A program made the position numbers and the translations under genes. This document shows positions 24,567-34,194 of a stretch of DNA of 64,000 nt, one piece after another; positions within the stretch are counted from its first letter, which is position 1; the number at the start of each line of letters is the position of its first letter. Origin of the DNA: Thermoplasmata archaeon (lineage in GTDB: Archaea; Thermoplasmatota; Thermoplasmata; Thermoplasmatales; Thermoplasmataceae). The notes under the pieces were generated by a model, which was given only the letters and a program-made list of their open reading frames with translations, was not told the origin of the DNA and made no database searches. The stretch is from contig JAJZJZ010000002.1 in NCBI GenBank assembly GCA_021809755.1, positions 1-64,000 on the forward strand, given 5' to 3'.

Positions 24567-27333
24567 GCAAGATTACAGAAACTCACCAAAGCTATTTAGA
24601 ACTGACTTATTCAGTAAGTGTTTCAGGGACCTGTTTGAAAGTTCTTATGAAGATTCAATAGCTTTGGAGAAAGGCCCGTTGCGAATTATTTTGGATGACT
24701 ACCTCCTTATTCCTGGAAAGGGGGGCTCAAAGGAAAAACTGAAAGAATGGCCTGATGTTACTTATTTTACTCATGTTCTTAATGGAATTGTCATTTCAGG
24801 TAAAACTCTGGAAAAAATGTATTTTTTGAGGGAGACCGATTCATTTCAAGATTCAGAAAAATACGTACGGTTATTTTTTGCTTCACTGGTATTACATGAT
24901 TCGGACAAGTTATTTCAGGAAGGTGAATTCGGTGCAAATAATTTAGATAAAGTGTTGGAAAAAAATAAGCATGAGATTGTCAAAATTCTATCATACTATC
25001 TTGGTTCCTTAGGTTCTCCGATAGACTGGTGGAACGATCTGGTTTTTCTCATATTAAGAAACGAAAACAGAAGCTACAATTACGCTAACTCAATCAAAAC
25101 AAAACTTGATAGAAGTCAACTGGAAACAATTAGCAAGTTTGTGAAACTGGGAGATCAGACAGGTGGAATAAAGGCAAGTTTATCCAGAACAATTTACAGT
25201 GAAATGAAAAAGTTTCTGTACCCATATCTAGAGACTTTAGGAGAAAGTATCAATCTAATTCAGTTCAGTGATTTGCCGCAAACCCTTCTTCTGGATAAAC
25301 TCTATCTGAATTTTCAAAGGTTTCTGAATGAAAGTGATAGAGATGTTGTCGCCTACTTTCCAGATGCAATCGTTTATACTGGTCAGGAACTAGATAAGAG
25401 TGAGTACGAAAATGTAAGAAATAATTTTGCAGATGAAATGGAACCCAATAAAGACAATATTGATATGATTTTAGAAAATTTTGCACCAAGCGGCAATTCC
25501 ATAAGACTTTATTTTTCAAGAAACGTAAGGCCTTCTAAAGCTATTATTGAGACATATATTGAAAAATTCAAGGGTAGATTACTGATTTGGCAAGGCGAAG
25601 AGTGGAAAAAGGCAAATAGGGGTTTTGATGCAACAGTTAGGAGTTTTGGGATTCCTTTAAGCAGTATAGTTAAAAATGGTAAATTAGCATTCCACCTAGA
25701 TGTTCCCGAAATATCAGATGAAGAATCTGATATAGACACTCAGAAAAAAAGATTTCTCAGCCTAATATCCTGTGGGCAAAGAGTCCTGTATACAAGTAAG
25801 AAGAACGATGAGTTTGATACATCAAAGGAACATAATTTCGCTGTTAAGATTTTTGGTGAAAAGATTTTTGATATGGCAGATTCATTGCAAACGAGGACTA
25901 TTGAATCTATCAGTTATGCCTGTCTTTTCAGTTCCAAGGGTTTAGAAGAACTCAAATTTGAATATGGAAAGATATGCGAGGAAATCTCCGAAAATTTAAA
26001 ATCCAATTTTGATAAAAGCAATGCAATAAACTATGAAGACTTCTTCAATAGGGCACTTAGAAAAGAACTGCTTATTCAGGAACCTCCAGATAAAGCTGAT
26101 ATGTGCATATACTGTGGAGTATTTACTAAAAACCCATTAAAAGAGGAAAATGCATTTGGCATCAAGCCTACGGCGGGTACTGGGAAGAAAATAACAGTTC
26201 TGAAATATGATGAAAACAAGTTCAACGGAAAGATTTGCGGGTATTGCATAAAAGAAAATGAATTGAGATCCTCAAAAAAAATTGGAAAACTAAAAGAAGC
26301 TCTCTGTGCACACATATACTTGGGAGATTATTATGTACCGGTAAACCCGGACCAAATAGTGGAATCCCTGAAAGACGCTTTAAAAGATAGGAGCAATTTT
26401 GCATTCGATAACGCTGTGACTCTTACAGGAAAGGAAAAAGTAGTTTTCAGGATAGGAAAGAAATCAGAAATCGATCTTGGATATCACATGGTAGCAATGA
26501 TTTCTAAACCAGGAAATAAAGCAAAAAACAAAAATAAGGTGGATGAGTTTTACAGACTTAAATCAACACTGGACTTCATAATAAAGACTGGAATGAAAGT
26601 ACGACTTACTCCTCTTATATCTTCAAAGAGAATTTTTTACCCTATGTTCGAATGGGATAACGCTCCAAGCTGGGTCGTGAATCTCGAGATGGACAAGGTA
26701 AGGATAGATAGACTCAATGTTGTGAAAAGAGAACTGGAGCTCATTTTCAATGTATCTACAATTGACAGATCGCAGAGCTCACTGTCCAAAGTGATTATAG
26801 AGACGAATAGAAGCAAAAGAGGGATTTTTTCAATTTTATGGAGATACCTATCTAAGGAATCTAACCATATTGATTTGAGAAAATATCCAAAGACAATGGA
26901 AGGAGTTGAGTGGTATATGGACGAATTTAAAAAAGAATTAAATAGAGAACGTATGAATAAGGTAGTTGACGAGGCATGTGGCATTTCTATGAAAGGCCCA
27001 AAATCTAACAATGATAACACATGGATGCTTCGAGAGTCCATGAAGTTGTACATAAAGTACCTTAATCATGATGACGAGGATTTAAAGGAAAAGATCGCGG
27101 GAACAATTTGGATTTATGCTAGTAGAGAAAGCAAATACGCAGGAAAGGAAGCTAAAGAACACTGCGTAGGTTTTGCAGAAGCATTTGTTGGGTTAATGAG
27201 ATCGGAGTTTAAAAATAAGATGCCGGCAAATGATAGAAGAAAGGATTTAATCTACCAATTTGCCCTGATGTATAATATTGAGAAGTGGAGAAGAATATCG
27301 AAGGAGAAGAAAGAAGGTGAAGAAAATGATTGA
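24547..27333 (+). CDS. cas10d: Type I-D CRISPR large subunit Cas10d (Csc3) with HD nuclease domain
   Basis: The GTG at 24547 is chosen because GGAGGAGG at 24530-24537 lies nine bases before it, giving 928 residues. The N-terminus holds an HD-type site (THVLNG at 75-80, LHDSDKLF at 116-123), which in type I-D provides the DNA-cutting activity. A four-cysteine zinc ribbon sits at Cys520/523 and Cys564/567 (CIYC, CGYC). I see no GGDD cyclase motif, as is usual for Cas10d, so it should not make cyclic oligoadenylate. It forms the large subunit of the Cascade-like complex with Csc1 and Csc2. It overlaps cas6 by 20 bases and csc2 by 8. Confidence 0.88.
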   Translation: MISLEFKQDYRNSPKLFRTDLFSKCFRDLFESSYEDSIALEKGPLRIILDDYLLIPGKGGSKEKLKEWPDVTYFTHVLNGIVISGKTLEKMYFLRETDSFQDSEKYVRLFFASLVLHDSDKLFQEGEFGANNLDKVLEKNKHEIVKILSYYLGSLGSPIDWWNDLVFLILRNENRSYNYANSIKTKLDRSQLETISKFVKLGDQTGGIKASLSRTIYSEMKKFLYPYLETLGESINLIQFSDLPQTLLLDKLYLNFQRFLNESDRDVVAYFPDAIVYTGQELDKSEYENVRNNFADEMEPNKDNIDMILENFAPSGNSIRLYFSRNVRPSKAIIETYIEKFKGRLLIWQGEEWKKANRGFDATVRSFGIPLSSIVKNGKLAFHLDVPEISDEESDIDTQKKRFLSLISCGQRVLYTSKKNDEFDTSKEHNFAVKIFGEKIFDMADSLQTRTIESISYACLFSSKGLEELKFEYGKICEEISENLKSNFDKSNAINYEDFFNRALRKELLIQEPPDKADMCIYCGVFTKNPLKEENAFGIKPTAGTGKKITVLKYDENKFNGKICGYCIKENELRSSKKIGKLKEALCAHIYLGDYYVPVNPDQIVESLKDALKDRSNFAFDNAVTLTGKEKVVFRIGKKSEIDLGYHMVAMISKPGNKAKNKNKVDEFYRLKSTLDFIIKTGMKVRLTPLISSKRIFYPMFEWDNAPSWVVNLEMDKVRIDRLNVVKRELELIFNVSTIDRSQSSLSKVIIETNRSKRGIFSILWRYLSKESNHIDLRKYPKTMEGVEWYMDEFKKELNRERMNKVVDEACGISMKGPKSNNDNTWMLRESMKLYIKYLNHDDEDLKEKIAGTIWIYASRESKYAGKEAKEHCVGFAEAFVGLMRSEFKNKMPANDRRKDLIYQFALMYNIEKWRRISKEKKEGEEND

Positions 27334-28405
27334 AAATATAAGGGAATATATTTATTCCAAATTAGGTGAGAATTGTTTTGCTAAAAATGAAGATGGGATT
27401 CCGGCGTTTGCACAAAATAGGAGGAGAATAATCACTCTTTATGTTTTGAGAGAGACAATAGGACCCATGATAGATAGAAGTGATGACCCAGAGTCTACTA
27501 TCACTCTAGTAATGCAGTTAGATTCCGGAATAGAGAAAGAAATAGTTGAAATCCCTGCCAGAAAGTTCAAGTCAAAGGAGAAACTGATGGGCCTAAAGTT
27601 ATGTCGTATGTTCAATGCAATTAATCCCCAATACGAGTATAATAAAGTTAAGGAAATTTCTTACCTCGGAAATCCAAATTCTGCAATTTTTGGAGACAGT
27701 GTTGTTGAGGGAGGAGATGCCGGTCAGGCAATGCTTCCGTCAAGGGTCTTCTATTCCTCTTCCTATAGTATCAGGAGCAGACCTGATATTACTAAACAAT
27801 TAACTCATAATTCTCTATCAGAAGCAGGTACAATGTGGGATAGAAGTACTGGAACGAATAGAAGCAGCCTTTTCAATACAGAATATATTCTTCCCGGAGT
27901 CTTTTTCCCATCTTTCATAACAATTAAGAATCCAACTCCAGAGTCGATAATTCACTTAATTCTATCTTTGAGCGAAAGAAGTTACGGGGCTCAAACCTCA
28001 ATTACAGGTCCAAATATAAAGAACAATATTGTTGGAATTTACTGTGGTGAGGATGAACTTCCTATTACTTCATACACAGTATCTAGAGATCTACAATCAG
28101 AACTGAATGATGGGTTGACCAATGATTCATTAAGAGAGATGATAAATGAGTATGTGTTGAATTTAATGGGAAAGGGAGAAAGAGGGAGATTGTTATCCAA
28201 AGATGATCTGAATGGGTTTCTAGGATGGATTGGCCACCTTTCATCTTCCGATCTGTCTGAAATATATAACTCACTAAAGGAGGATGCAATTGAACTGATA
28301 AAATATGCAAACATTGTAAAACCAAAAGAATCAGAAAGAAAGAATAAGGCAAAAGGACAAATCAAGAAGGAGGAAAAAAGTGAGAAAGATGAGGAAAGTG
28401 AATAA
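27326..28405 (+). CDS. csc2: Type I-D CRISPR backbone protein Csc2 (Cas7)
   Basis: The ATG at 27326 has a GGTGA ribosome-binding sequence just upstream and gives 359 residues. The frame is open further up. Csc2 signatures are PSRVFYSSSYSIRSRPD, LTHNSLSEAGTMWD, then NRSSLFNTEYILPGVFFPSF, closely matching known Csc2 (the Cas7 crRNA-backbone protein that defines type I-D). The last 25 residues are highly charged (KKEEKSEKDEESE). It overlaps both neighbours. Confidence 0.9.
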   Translation: MIENIREYIYSKLGENCFAKNEDGIPAFAQNRRRIITLYVLRETIGPMIDRSDDPESTITLVMQLDSGIEKEIVEIPARKFKSKEKLMGLKLCRMFNAINPQYEYNKVKEISYLGNPNSAIFGDSVVEGGDAGQAMLPSRVFYSSSYSIRSRPDITKQLTHNSLSEAGTMWDRSTGTNRSSLFNTEYILPGVFFPSFITIKNPTPESIIHLILSLSERSYGAQTSITGPNIKNNIVGIYCGEDELPITSYTVSRDLQSELNDGLTNDSLREMINEYVLNLMGKGERGRLLSKDDLNGFLGWIGHLSSSDLSEIYNSLKEDAIELIKYANIVKPKESERKNKAKGQIKKEEKSEKDEESE

Positions 28406-29075
28406 TTATGAAATGACCATTCTATCTCCATTATATTACAGGAGCAGGATAGAATCAGGAGCTGCTGGTGCTACCGTAACTTCCCCTTGGATAGGGGACA
28501 TTGCGATGATGTATGCGATTAATAATACTCTTGGATTGAAGCAACTTAAATTCGGGTATAATTCTCATAAACCAGATTATTCCGAAATAATGGATTTGGG
28601 CTTTAAATTGAGTATTCTAGAGCCATCATCTCAGGTAAAATTTACAAAAGTTTTCGATATTGCCACAAGTTTCATAAGTGAGGGGTACCCGCAAGGAAAG
28701 GCAATTGCGGATTCGGCAAGGGCACCTATGAGGAACTGGTTAAAACGTCAGGGGCTTGAGCCTGGAAACAAATTTATTTTTTCATTGTTTCTCGACGATG
28801 GAGAGGTTGAATTTCCAAAAAAATTTACAGTTAGAATTGGAAACACAAAAGAATGTCTTGGAGAAGTCAGAGAGATACAAGATAATCATCCCAAGGAGGT
28901 AACTATGAACCTTTACACATTATCACTAATTCTGGGTACCGAAAAATTAAAGGAAAGTATTGCAAAACTAATGAAAATAAACTCTAGCATACAAATCGAA
29001 CAGGTTTCTCCACAATATGTTCTCGCGAGGGGGCTCAAGCTAGAAGAAGCAAGGGGCTTGATAGAATATAACTGA
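28380..29075 (+). CDS. csc1: Type I-D CRISPR protein Csc1 (Cas5)
   Basis: The 231-residue protein matches Csc1, the Cas5-type subunit that caps the 5' handle of the crRNA in the type I-D complex. The N-terminal strand (VNNYEMTILSPLYYRSRIESG) and the following PWIGDIAMMYAINNTLG are family-like. The GTG at 28380 is favoured by AAGGAGG at 28367-28373 with six bases between. ATG codons at 28389 and 28413 are alternatives. It overlaps csc2 by 26 bases. Confidence 0.85.
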   Translation: MRKMRKVNNYEMTILSPLYYRSRIESGAAGATVTSPWIGDIAMMYAINNTLGLKQLKFGYNSHKPDYSEIMDLGFKLSILEPSSQVKFTKVFDIATSFISEGYPQGKAIADSARAPMRNWLKRQGLEPGNKFIFSLFLDDGEVEFPKKFTVRIGNTKECLGEVREIQDNHPKEVTMNLYTLSLILGTEKLKESIAKLMKINSSIQIEQVSPQYVLARGLKLEEARGLIEYN

Positions 29076-29088
29076 GAGGTGACCATTT

Positions 29089-30978
29089 ATTAGCAAGACA
29101 TTTCATCTAGCTCCCCAGTTCCTTGAATATGGCAACGAGGAGGCCTTTGGATTCAAACTACATGATTTTCAGCAAAAGATTAGGGATGTTTTGCAAATAG
29201 CGACTGATTGCTTATTTATAGACGCACCTACAGCATCTGGAAAAACCTTCGCTTTTATTCTTCCATCTGCAACTTCAAGGCAGGCATTAAGAAGACATAA
29301 AACACTTATAATTTCACCAAACAACCTTCTCATTTCGCAAACGTATGACGACATGAATGAAATCATAGATAAAAATAATAAGCTCAAGGATTTGAAAATT
29401 GCGAAGATATATGGAAGGGAATTTTCCGGCCTAACCTTAAGTGAGAGGGATAAAAGAATAAGAGAGAGTTTCTCCATAATGGATATTGTCATCTCCAATC
29501 CTGATGTAATAGCTCTTTTCTTGACAGGATTTTACAATATCCGTAGAGATGATAAAACTAATTGGCTAAAAATGAGAAATACAACTGACATCTTTTCTGA
29601 AATAGATATAATAATATTCGATGAATTCCATGTTTATTCTGAAGAGGAGCTCGGGAAAATATGCGCTTTTATATTCCTGACAAAATTAATTGGAAGGGTT
29701 CCTAAAATTATATTTACATCAGCAACACCCAGTCATAAAATAAAGGAATTACTATCCATACTGGGAATAACTTATTCAGATTTAGAAGTAAAACCTGTGA
29801 ATCATGAAATTCCAAATTCTAGACGTATAAGAGGAACGATAGAGCTTACCGTGACAAGTTTACCCATTAAGGATTTTTTAAGTTCGGCCATAAATACTTT
29901 AAAAGAAGCGGATAGGAGAATCCTATTTCTGTTTGATCATAAGATTGATGCTGAAATATCAAGATCAATCCTTTTGGATATGGGACTGGATGAGGGAATA
30001 ATTAAAGATTTAAGCGGGTTTTCTAATAGAGCCATAAACAAATTGCCAACAACAGGTGCTGAAAGGTGTATTATTGCAACGAACGCTGCAGAACAGGGTC
30101 TCAATCTGGATGTGTCCATTTCACACATTGAACCGGGGCTATATAGGGAGAACCTTGTACAGAGATATGGTAGAATAGGAAGACAAGGTAAACCTGGAGA
30201 AATTATCATCCACGTTAATGAGTATATGGAAAAGGAATTGCCTGATGAAATATCTGACTTTAGTGATTTCATAAACAAGATTGAAAAAGTTTTATTTGTA
30301 AAAGATGTCTATTTGTCCCGTATTAAGAGACACTTTTCTGCTTTCATGTCATTATGCACCATAAGAAGCAGTAAGAATGATTTTGCTATACAGATAAGGC
30401 AATCTATTTTTAAATTGAAAGATAGGCTTATTACTGAAATTTATAGTTCTATTTTATCATTTAATGATGAGGTTGACAAAATATCCAAACTTAATAAACC
30501 AGATCCAAAGGACTTAAAAGATCTGAACGATTGGTGGAATAATTTCCTGCTCTCCATAGGATATTTTCGAGGTGAAACCATGTCTGTTTCGGTTGGTTTG
30601 AAGCGCGGTGATAATATTATGAAAACTTCAGAAGACATAATCTGGGTTAAGAAATGGTGCAATTTTGACTTGATAAATGAAGATAATGGAATTTTATACT
30701 CAATAAATTCATTTAAATCTGTACCATCTACAATTGAGCTTAACTATAGAGTACCATCTAAGAGGTTAATTGTTAATGAAAGTGAGATGAGAGATCGGCA
30801 AAGATTTTCGGATTCATATTTGAGTAAAGTTAAAGAATTCATGTTTGATGCATTCGATGGTTATGATTTTGATCTTGAGAAAGCCCTGGAACCACTATCT
30901 GGTGTGGTAAAAATAATTTTTCCTGGAATGTTAAAACCTATAGAGGTTGAGAATGCTACAAAATCTCAATTTATCTGA
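29089..30978 (+). CDS. cas3: Type I-D CRISPR helicase Cas3' (no HD domain), apparent ATT start
   Basis: The protein is an SF2 helicase: motif I APTASGKT, DEFH box (about residues 178-181), FTSATPS, and motif VI VQRYGRIGRQG. No HD nuclease domain is attached, as expected for type I-D where Cas10d carries it. The first ATG/GTG/TTG in frame is a TTG at 29191, but the conserved LHDFQQKIRDVL region before motif I lies upstream of it. The frame stays open to a TGA at 29080-29082. GAGGTGA at 29076-29082 sits six bases before an ATT at 29089, which would add 34 residues (629 in all). ATT initiation is therefore inferred. Confidence 0.82.
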   Translation: MSKTFHLAPQFLEYGNEEAFGFKLHDFQQKIRDVLQIATDCLFIDAPTASGKTFAFILPSATSRQALRRHKTLIISPNNLLISQTYDDMNEIIDKNNKLKDLKIAKIYGREFSGLTLSERDKRIRESFSIMDIVISNPDVIALFLTGFYNIRRDDKTNWLKMRNTTDIFSEIDIIIFDEFHVYSEEELGKICAFIFLTKLIGRVPKIIFTSATPSHKIKELLSILGITYSDLEVKPVNHEIPNSRRIRGTIELTVTSLPIKDFLSSAINTLKEADRRILFLFDHKIDAEISRSILLDMGLDEGIIKDLSGFSNRAINKLPTTGAERCIIATNAAEQGLNLDVSISHIEPGLYRENLVQRYGRIGRQGKPGEIIIHVNEYMEKELPDEISDFSDFINKIEKVLFVKDVYLSRIKRHFSAFMSLCTIRSSKNDFAIQIRQSIFKLKDRLITEIYSSILSFNDEVDKISKLNKPDPKDLKDLNDWWNNFLLSIGYFRGETMSVSVGLKRGDNIMKTSEDIIWVKKWCNFDLINEDNGILYSINSFKSVPSTIELNYRVPSKRLIVNESEMRDRQRFSDSYLSKVKEFMFDAFDGYDFDLEKALEPLSGVVKIIFPGMLKPIEVENATKSQFI

Positions 30979-31465
30979 ACAAAGAGGAGTTACAGGAAAT
31001 CACTTTTTTGATTTGGCTTCTTGCAAAACAAGACTCTGGCTTTCAAACAAGAGAATTGATGTTGGTATGGACAATAAACATATTCAAATAGGTATATATA
31101 TAGATGAAAAAACAAAACCCAGTCTTAGAAAAAGACTGACAATACAGGGACTTTGCTCAATAGATTACGTTGAATATTCTGGACATTTGGAAGTCCATGA
31201 AATAAAGAAAGGAAAGACTCCTTCAAAACCTCACTATCTCCAGTTACTTTTTTATTTGCAAATCATGTTTGAGATAACTGGTAATGAACCCATAGGTTTT
31301 TTACATCTTCCCCAAACCAAAAAAAAGATCGAGATTAAAAGAGATCCCGAAAAAGTCTATATGGCATATAATGAGATTCTGAAAGTTATTGCTGGAGAGT
31401 GCCCCAAACCTCTTATGATTCCCATATGCTCTGGATGCAGATTTATGGAGATGTGCTGGGCATGA
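30953..31465 (+). CDS. cas4: CRISPR adaptation nuclease Cas4
   Basis: The 170-residue protein is a PD-(D/E)xK nuclease of the Cas4 family. The iron-sulfur ligands are one early cysteine (LASCKTRLWL) and three late ones (PICSGCRFMEMC). The nuclease core shows IDYVEYSGHLEVHEIKKGK. Cas4 trims pre-spacers and helps select the PAM during adaptation. The ATG at 30953 has GAGGT five bases upstream. It overlaps cas3 by 26 bases and cas1 by 4. Confidence 0.9.
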   Translation: MLQNLNLSEQRGVTGNHFFDLASCKTRLWLSNKRIDVGMDNKHIQIGIYIDEKTKPSLRKRLTIQGLCSIDYVEYSGHLEVHEIKKGKTPSKPHYLQLLFYLQIMFEITGNEPIGFLHLPQTKKKIEIKRDPEKVYMAYNEILKVIAGECPKPLMIPICSGCRFMEMCWA

Positions 31466-32430
31466 CTAAGAATTACCACGTCTTCTCAAATGGAACTTTG
31501 TCCGCTGATCAGATGGTGTTTAGATTTGATGGTTCGGACCATAAGATGGTAAGGATACCAGTAGAAAGTGTTAGTTCTTTTGATCTTTATGGTGGTGTAA
31601 CAATTACATCCGGGGCATTGAATCTTGCAGTAAAGAACAATATTTGTCTGCATATTTTTGGTTTTTATGGAAATTACCAAGGATCTTTCTGGCCAAGAGA
31701 AGCTTATTTCAGCGGGGATTTGACCATAAAACAGTCTTTGTTATATTCGGACTATGGAAGAAGAGTTGCAATAGCACATAATTTATTAAATGGAATTAGA
31801 AAAAATATGATCACACTTTTAAAGAAATTTGGGAATAGTGGAGAGGATATCGTATTTGATTTAACAGATAACACTATTGAGAGTTTAATGCTTTCAGAAG
31901 CTAGAATGAGACGAATATACTACTCTAAGTTGGATCAGCTTTTGCCTGAAGAATTCAGAATAATTACTCGAGAGAAAAGACCACCTACAAACTATGGTAA
32001 TTCCCTACTTTCTTTTGGAAACTCTTTGCTCTATTCAGAATTTGTAACTCAGGCGAGAAAGACTTCTATAAATATAACTATTCCATTTTATCATTCCCCA
32101 GAGTCTGGAAGATTTGCATTGGCATTGGATCTCTCGGAAGTTTTCAAACCAGGTTTAGTAGATCGACTTGTATTGAGTCTTGTAAAGCAGGGAATAATTA
32201 GGCCGAATGATGATCACTTCCATTCAATAGGAAACGGAATCCTGCTGAATGAAAGGGGAAGGAAAGTTTTTGTTGAAAATTGGGAAAACTGGTTGGATTC
32301 TGCATCATATAATAATAAATTCAAGAGAAAGATTTCGCATAGGGAGATGATTAGGATGGAAATCCACAAGTATGCCAAAGAGGTAGAAGGAATAGAGGAT
32401 TATAAACCCATAAGACTGCCTGGTGATTAG
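31462..32430 (+). CDS. cas1: CRISPR integrase Cas1
   Basis: The ATG at 31462 overlaps the cas4 stop (ATGA), giving 322 residues and the usual N-terminus for Cas1. The frame is open upstream. Catalytic metal ligands are Glu146 (LMLSEARMRRIYY), His211 (PFYHSPESG) and Asp223 or Glu226 (ALALDLSEVFKPG). With Cas2 it inserts new spacers beside the leader. The residues are intact, so the enzyme should be functional. Confidence 0.93.
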   Translation: MTKNYHVFSNGTLSADQMVFRFDGSDHKMVRIPVESVSSFDLYGGVTITSGALNLAVKNNICLHIFGFYGNYQGSFWPREAYFSGDLTIKQSLLYSDYGRRVAIAHNLLNGIRKNMITLLKKFGNSGEDIVFDLTDNTIESLMLSEARMRRIYYSKLDQLLPEEFRIITREKRPPTNYGNSLLSFGNSLLYSEFVTQARKTSINITIPFYHSPESGRFALALDLSEVFKPGLVDRLVLSLVKQGIIRPNDDHFHSIGNGILLNERGRKVFVENWENWLDSASYNNKFKRKISHREMIRMEIHKYAKEVEGIEDYKPIRLPGD

Positions 32431-32431
32431 A

Positions 32432-32686
32432 ATGCATGTCATTATTGCTTATGATGTTACTGCAAACAGAACTGATAAATTTAAGAAAATTTGCCAGATA
32501 TATCTCCTAAGAATTCAGAACAGTGTTTTTGAAGGGGATCTAACTGAAGCTCAACTAATGAGAATTAAAGATATATTAGTTAAGGAAGTGAAAGAGGAGG
32601 AAACTGTAAGAATATGGTTAACTTCAAAGATCCTGAAGTCCATAAACATTGGAACTAGAAAGGATGTGGAAGATGGATTTATATAA
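32432..32686 (+). CDS. cas2: CRISPR adaptation protein Cas2
   Basis: The 84-residue protein has the Cas2 start (MHVIIAYDV with the conserved Asp8) and ferredoxin-like fold pattern. The ATG at 32432 comes one base after the cas1 stop, with GGTGAT just upstream. A GTG at 32423 is an unlikely alternative. It bridges Cas1 dimers in the integrase complex. It is the last cas gene, and the CRISPR leader follows directly. Confidence 0.93.
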   Translation: MHVIIAYDVTANRTDKFKKICQIYLLRIQNSVFEGDLTEAQLMRIKDILVKEVKEEETVRIWLTSKILKSINIGTRKDVEDGFI

Positions 32687-32837
32687 GAGTATGATTAGAT
32701 CAGTTTAAGTACCAAAAATTAAAGAATCGGGAATAACCCCCATGTTGACATAAAAAGGATTTTATATGACTTTGATTAACCTTTCATCGGAAGGAAAAAA
32801 CTTTAAATCTGTTATATATAGTTTTGTGAGATTACTT
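32687..32837 (+). promoter_or_regulatory. CRISPR leader
   Basis: The 151 AT-rich bases between cas2 and the first repeat hold no ORF. CTTTAAATC (32801-32809) and TTATATATA (32812-32820) are TATA candidates placed to start a transcript in or just before the first repeat. The position beside cas1-cas2 marks this as the integration-active end of the array. Confidence 0.7.
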
Positions 32838-32899
32838 GTCAGAAATTTACTCTATAAGAGATTGATACTCCCATGGATTAACTGAGACGATCTCGGTTC
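32838..32899 (+). CRISPR. First (leader-proximal) type I-D repeat and left part of spacer 1
   Basis: One exact repeat copy (begins GTCAGAAATT, ends GATTGATAC, 31 bases) occupies 32838-32868. It is followed by 31 bases of spacer ending in GTTC, where the IS21 element is inserted. Joined to CGGCT at 35035-35039 after removing one target duplication, the spacer becomes 36 bases long, the normal length in this array. Confidence 0.95.
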
Positions 32900-33000
32900 T
32901 GTCAATGCCAAACGAATTTTCCTCAAAAACGCCAAAATAAAAATCCCCAAAAACGCCAATTGAAATTTCCCCATTTCATAACGGAGATGGGGGAATTGGC

Positions 33001-34194
33001 GTGTTTAGGGATGAGAGGTGGCATATGATAAGAAACATGGCGGAAAATGGGATGAAAATATCCGAGATAGCTAAGGAACTTAACATGGACAGAAAGACTG
33101 TGAAGAAATACGTAAAATCAAGAACTGTTCCCAAATACGGGCAGCGAAAGAAGACGGGATTGAAACTCGATCCATACAGGGATTACATTAGAGATCGAAT
33201 CAACAAATACAATCTCTCAGCTGTAAGGATTCTTGAAGAGATCAGGAAGAAGGGATATAATGGCGGATACTCCACACTGAAAACCTATTGCGCCACACTG
33301 AGAAAGGATCGTGCCATCAATGCGGTGATCAGATATGAAACAGAACCGGGAAGACAGGCACAGGTGGATTTCGGTGAATTCGGTCACATTGAGATTGATA
33401 AAGTGTGGAAGAAGCTCTATGCATTCTCATATATACTTGGATATTCACGGTATAGATATGTGGAATTCACTGTTGACATATCAACACAGAACCTCATCAA
33501 GATGCACCTCAATGCATTCAGGTATACCGGAGGAATACCTTCTGAAATTCTTTATGACAACATGAAACAGGTTGTCCTGGAGAGGAAGATCAAAACATCC
33601 GAATCGAAATTCAATGAAGCATTCATGAGGTTATCTGAACACTATGGGTTCACCGTGAGACTCTGCTGGCCTTATAGACCACAAACGAAGGGAAAGGTTG
33701 AACGTAACATTGGATATCTAAGGAGTAACTTCTTCAGCGGTCGTACTTTTGAATCTCTTCAGGATACAAATACACAGTGCAGTAAATGGCTTATTGAGGC
33801 AAACGGAAAGGTAAATACAACCACAGGGAAGATACCTTCAGATTCTGTAAAGGAAGAGATTCTGATCACCATGAACGGTATACCGGAATTCACTTACAGC
33901 ATAACCAATACACGAAAGATATCAAGGGAATGCTATGTCAATTACAATTCCAACAGGTATTCCGTTCCATGGAAATATGCGGGAAGAGAATGCACAGTAA
34001 AGGAAGAGAACGGAAAGATCCGAATACAAATAGATTCTGAGATTGTTGAACATGAGATGCTTGCAGGGTCATTTGGAATATCCAGAAAGAAAGAACACTT
34101 TGACGGTCTTCTAAAGGCAATAAGGGATCAGAATGTGAAGAACTATTCCGTTGAAGTGCAGAAACGTGATCTGAAAGATTTCGAGGTGTTATAA
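33001..34194 (+). CDS. istA: IS21 transposase IstA
   Basis: The 397-residue transposase has an N-terminal helix-turn-helix (MKISEIAKELNMDRKTVKKY) and an integrase-type DDE core: Asp123 (AQVDFGEFG), Asp186 (LYDNMKQVV) and Glu234 (PQTKGKVERNIG). A small beta-barrel-like domain follows (NYNSNRYSVPWKYAGREC). The start is a GTG. The frame is intact and istB follows without a gap, so the element may be mobile. Confidence 0.93.
   Translation: MFRDERWHMIRNMAENGMKISEIAKELNMDRKTVKKYVKSRTVPKYGQRKKTGLKLDPYRDYIRDRINKYNLSAVRILEEIRKKGYNGGYSTLKTYCATLRKDRAINAVIRYETEPGRQAQVDFGEFGHIEIDKVWKKLYAFSYILGYSRYRYVEFTVDISTQNLIKMHLNAFRYTGGIPSEILYDNMKQVVLERKIKTSESKFNEAFMRLSEHYGFTVRLCWPYRPQTKGKVERNIGYLRSNFFSGRTFESLQDTNTQCSKWLIEANGKVNTTTGKIPSDSVKEEILITMNGIPEFTYSITNTRKISRECYVNYNSNRYSVPWKYAGRECTVKEENGKIRIQIDSEIVEHEMLAGSFGISRKKEHFDGLLKAIRDQNVKNYSVEVQKRDLKDFEVL

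Noticed and set aside
24547..27333. Type III Cas10 with cyclic oligoadenylate synthesis
   Set aside because: No GGDD motif was seen, and the neighbours Csc1, Csc2 and a separate Cas3 helicase define type I-D.
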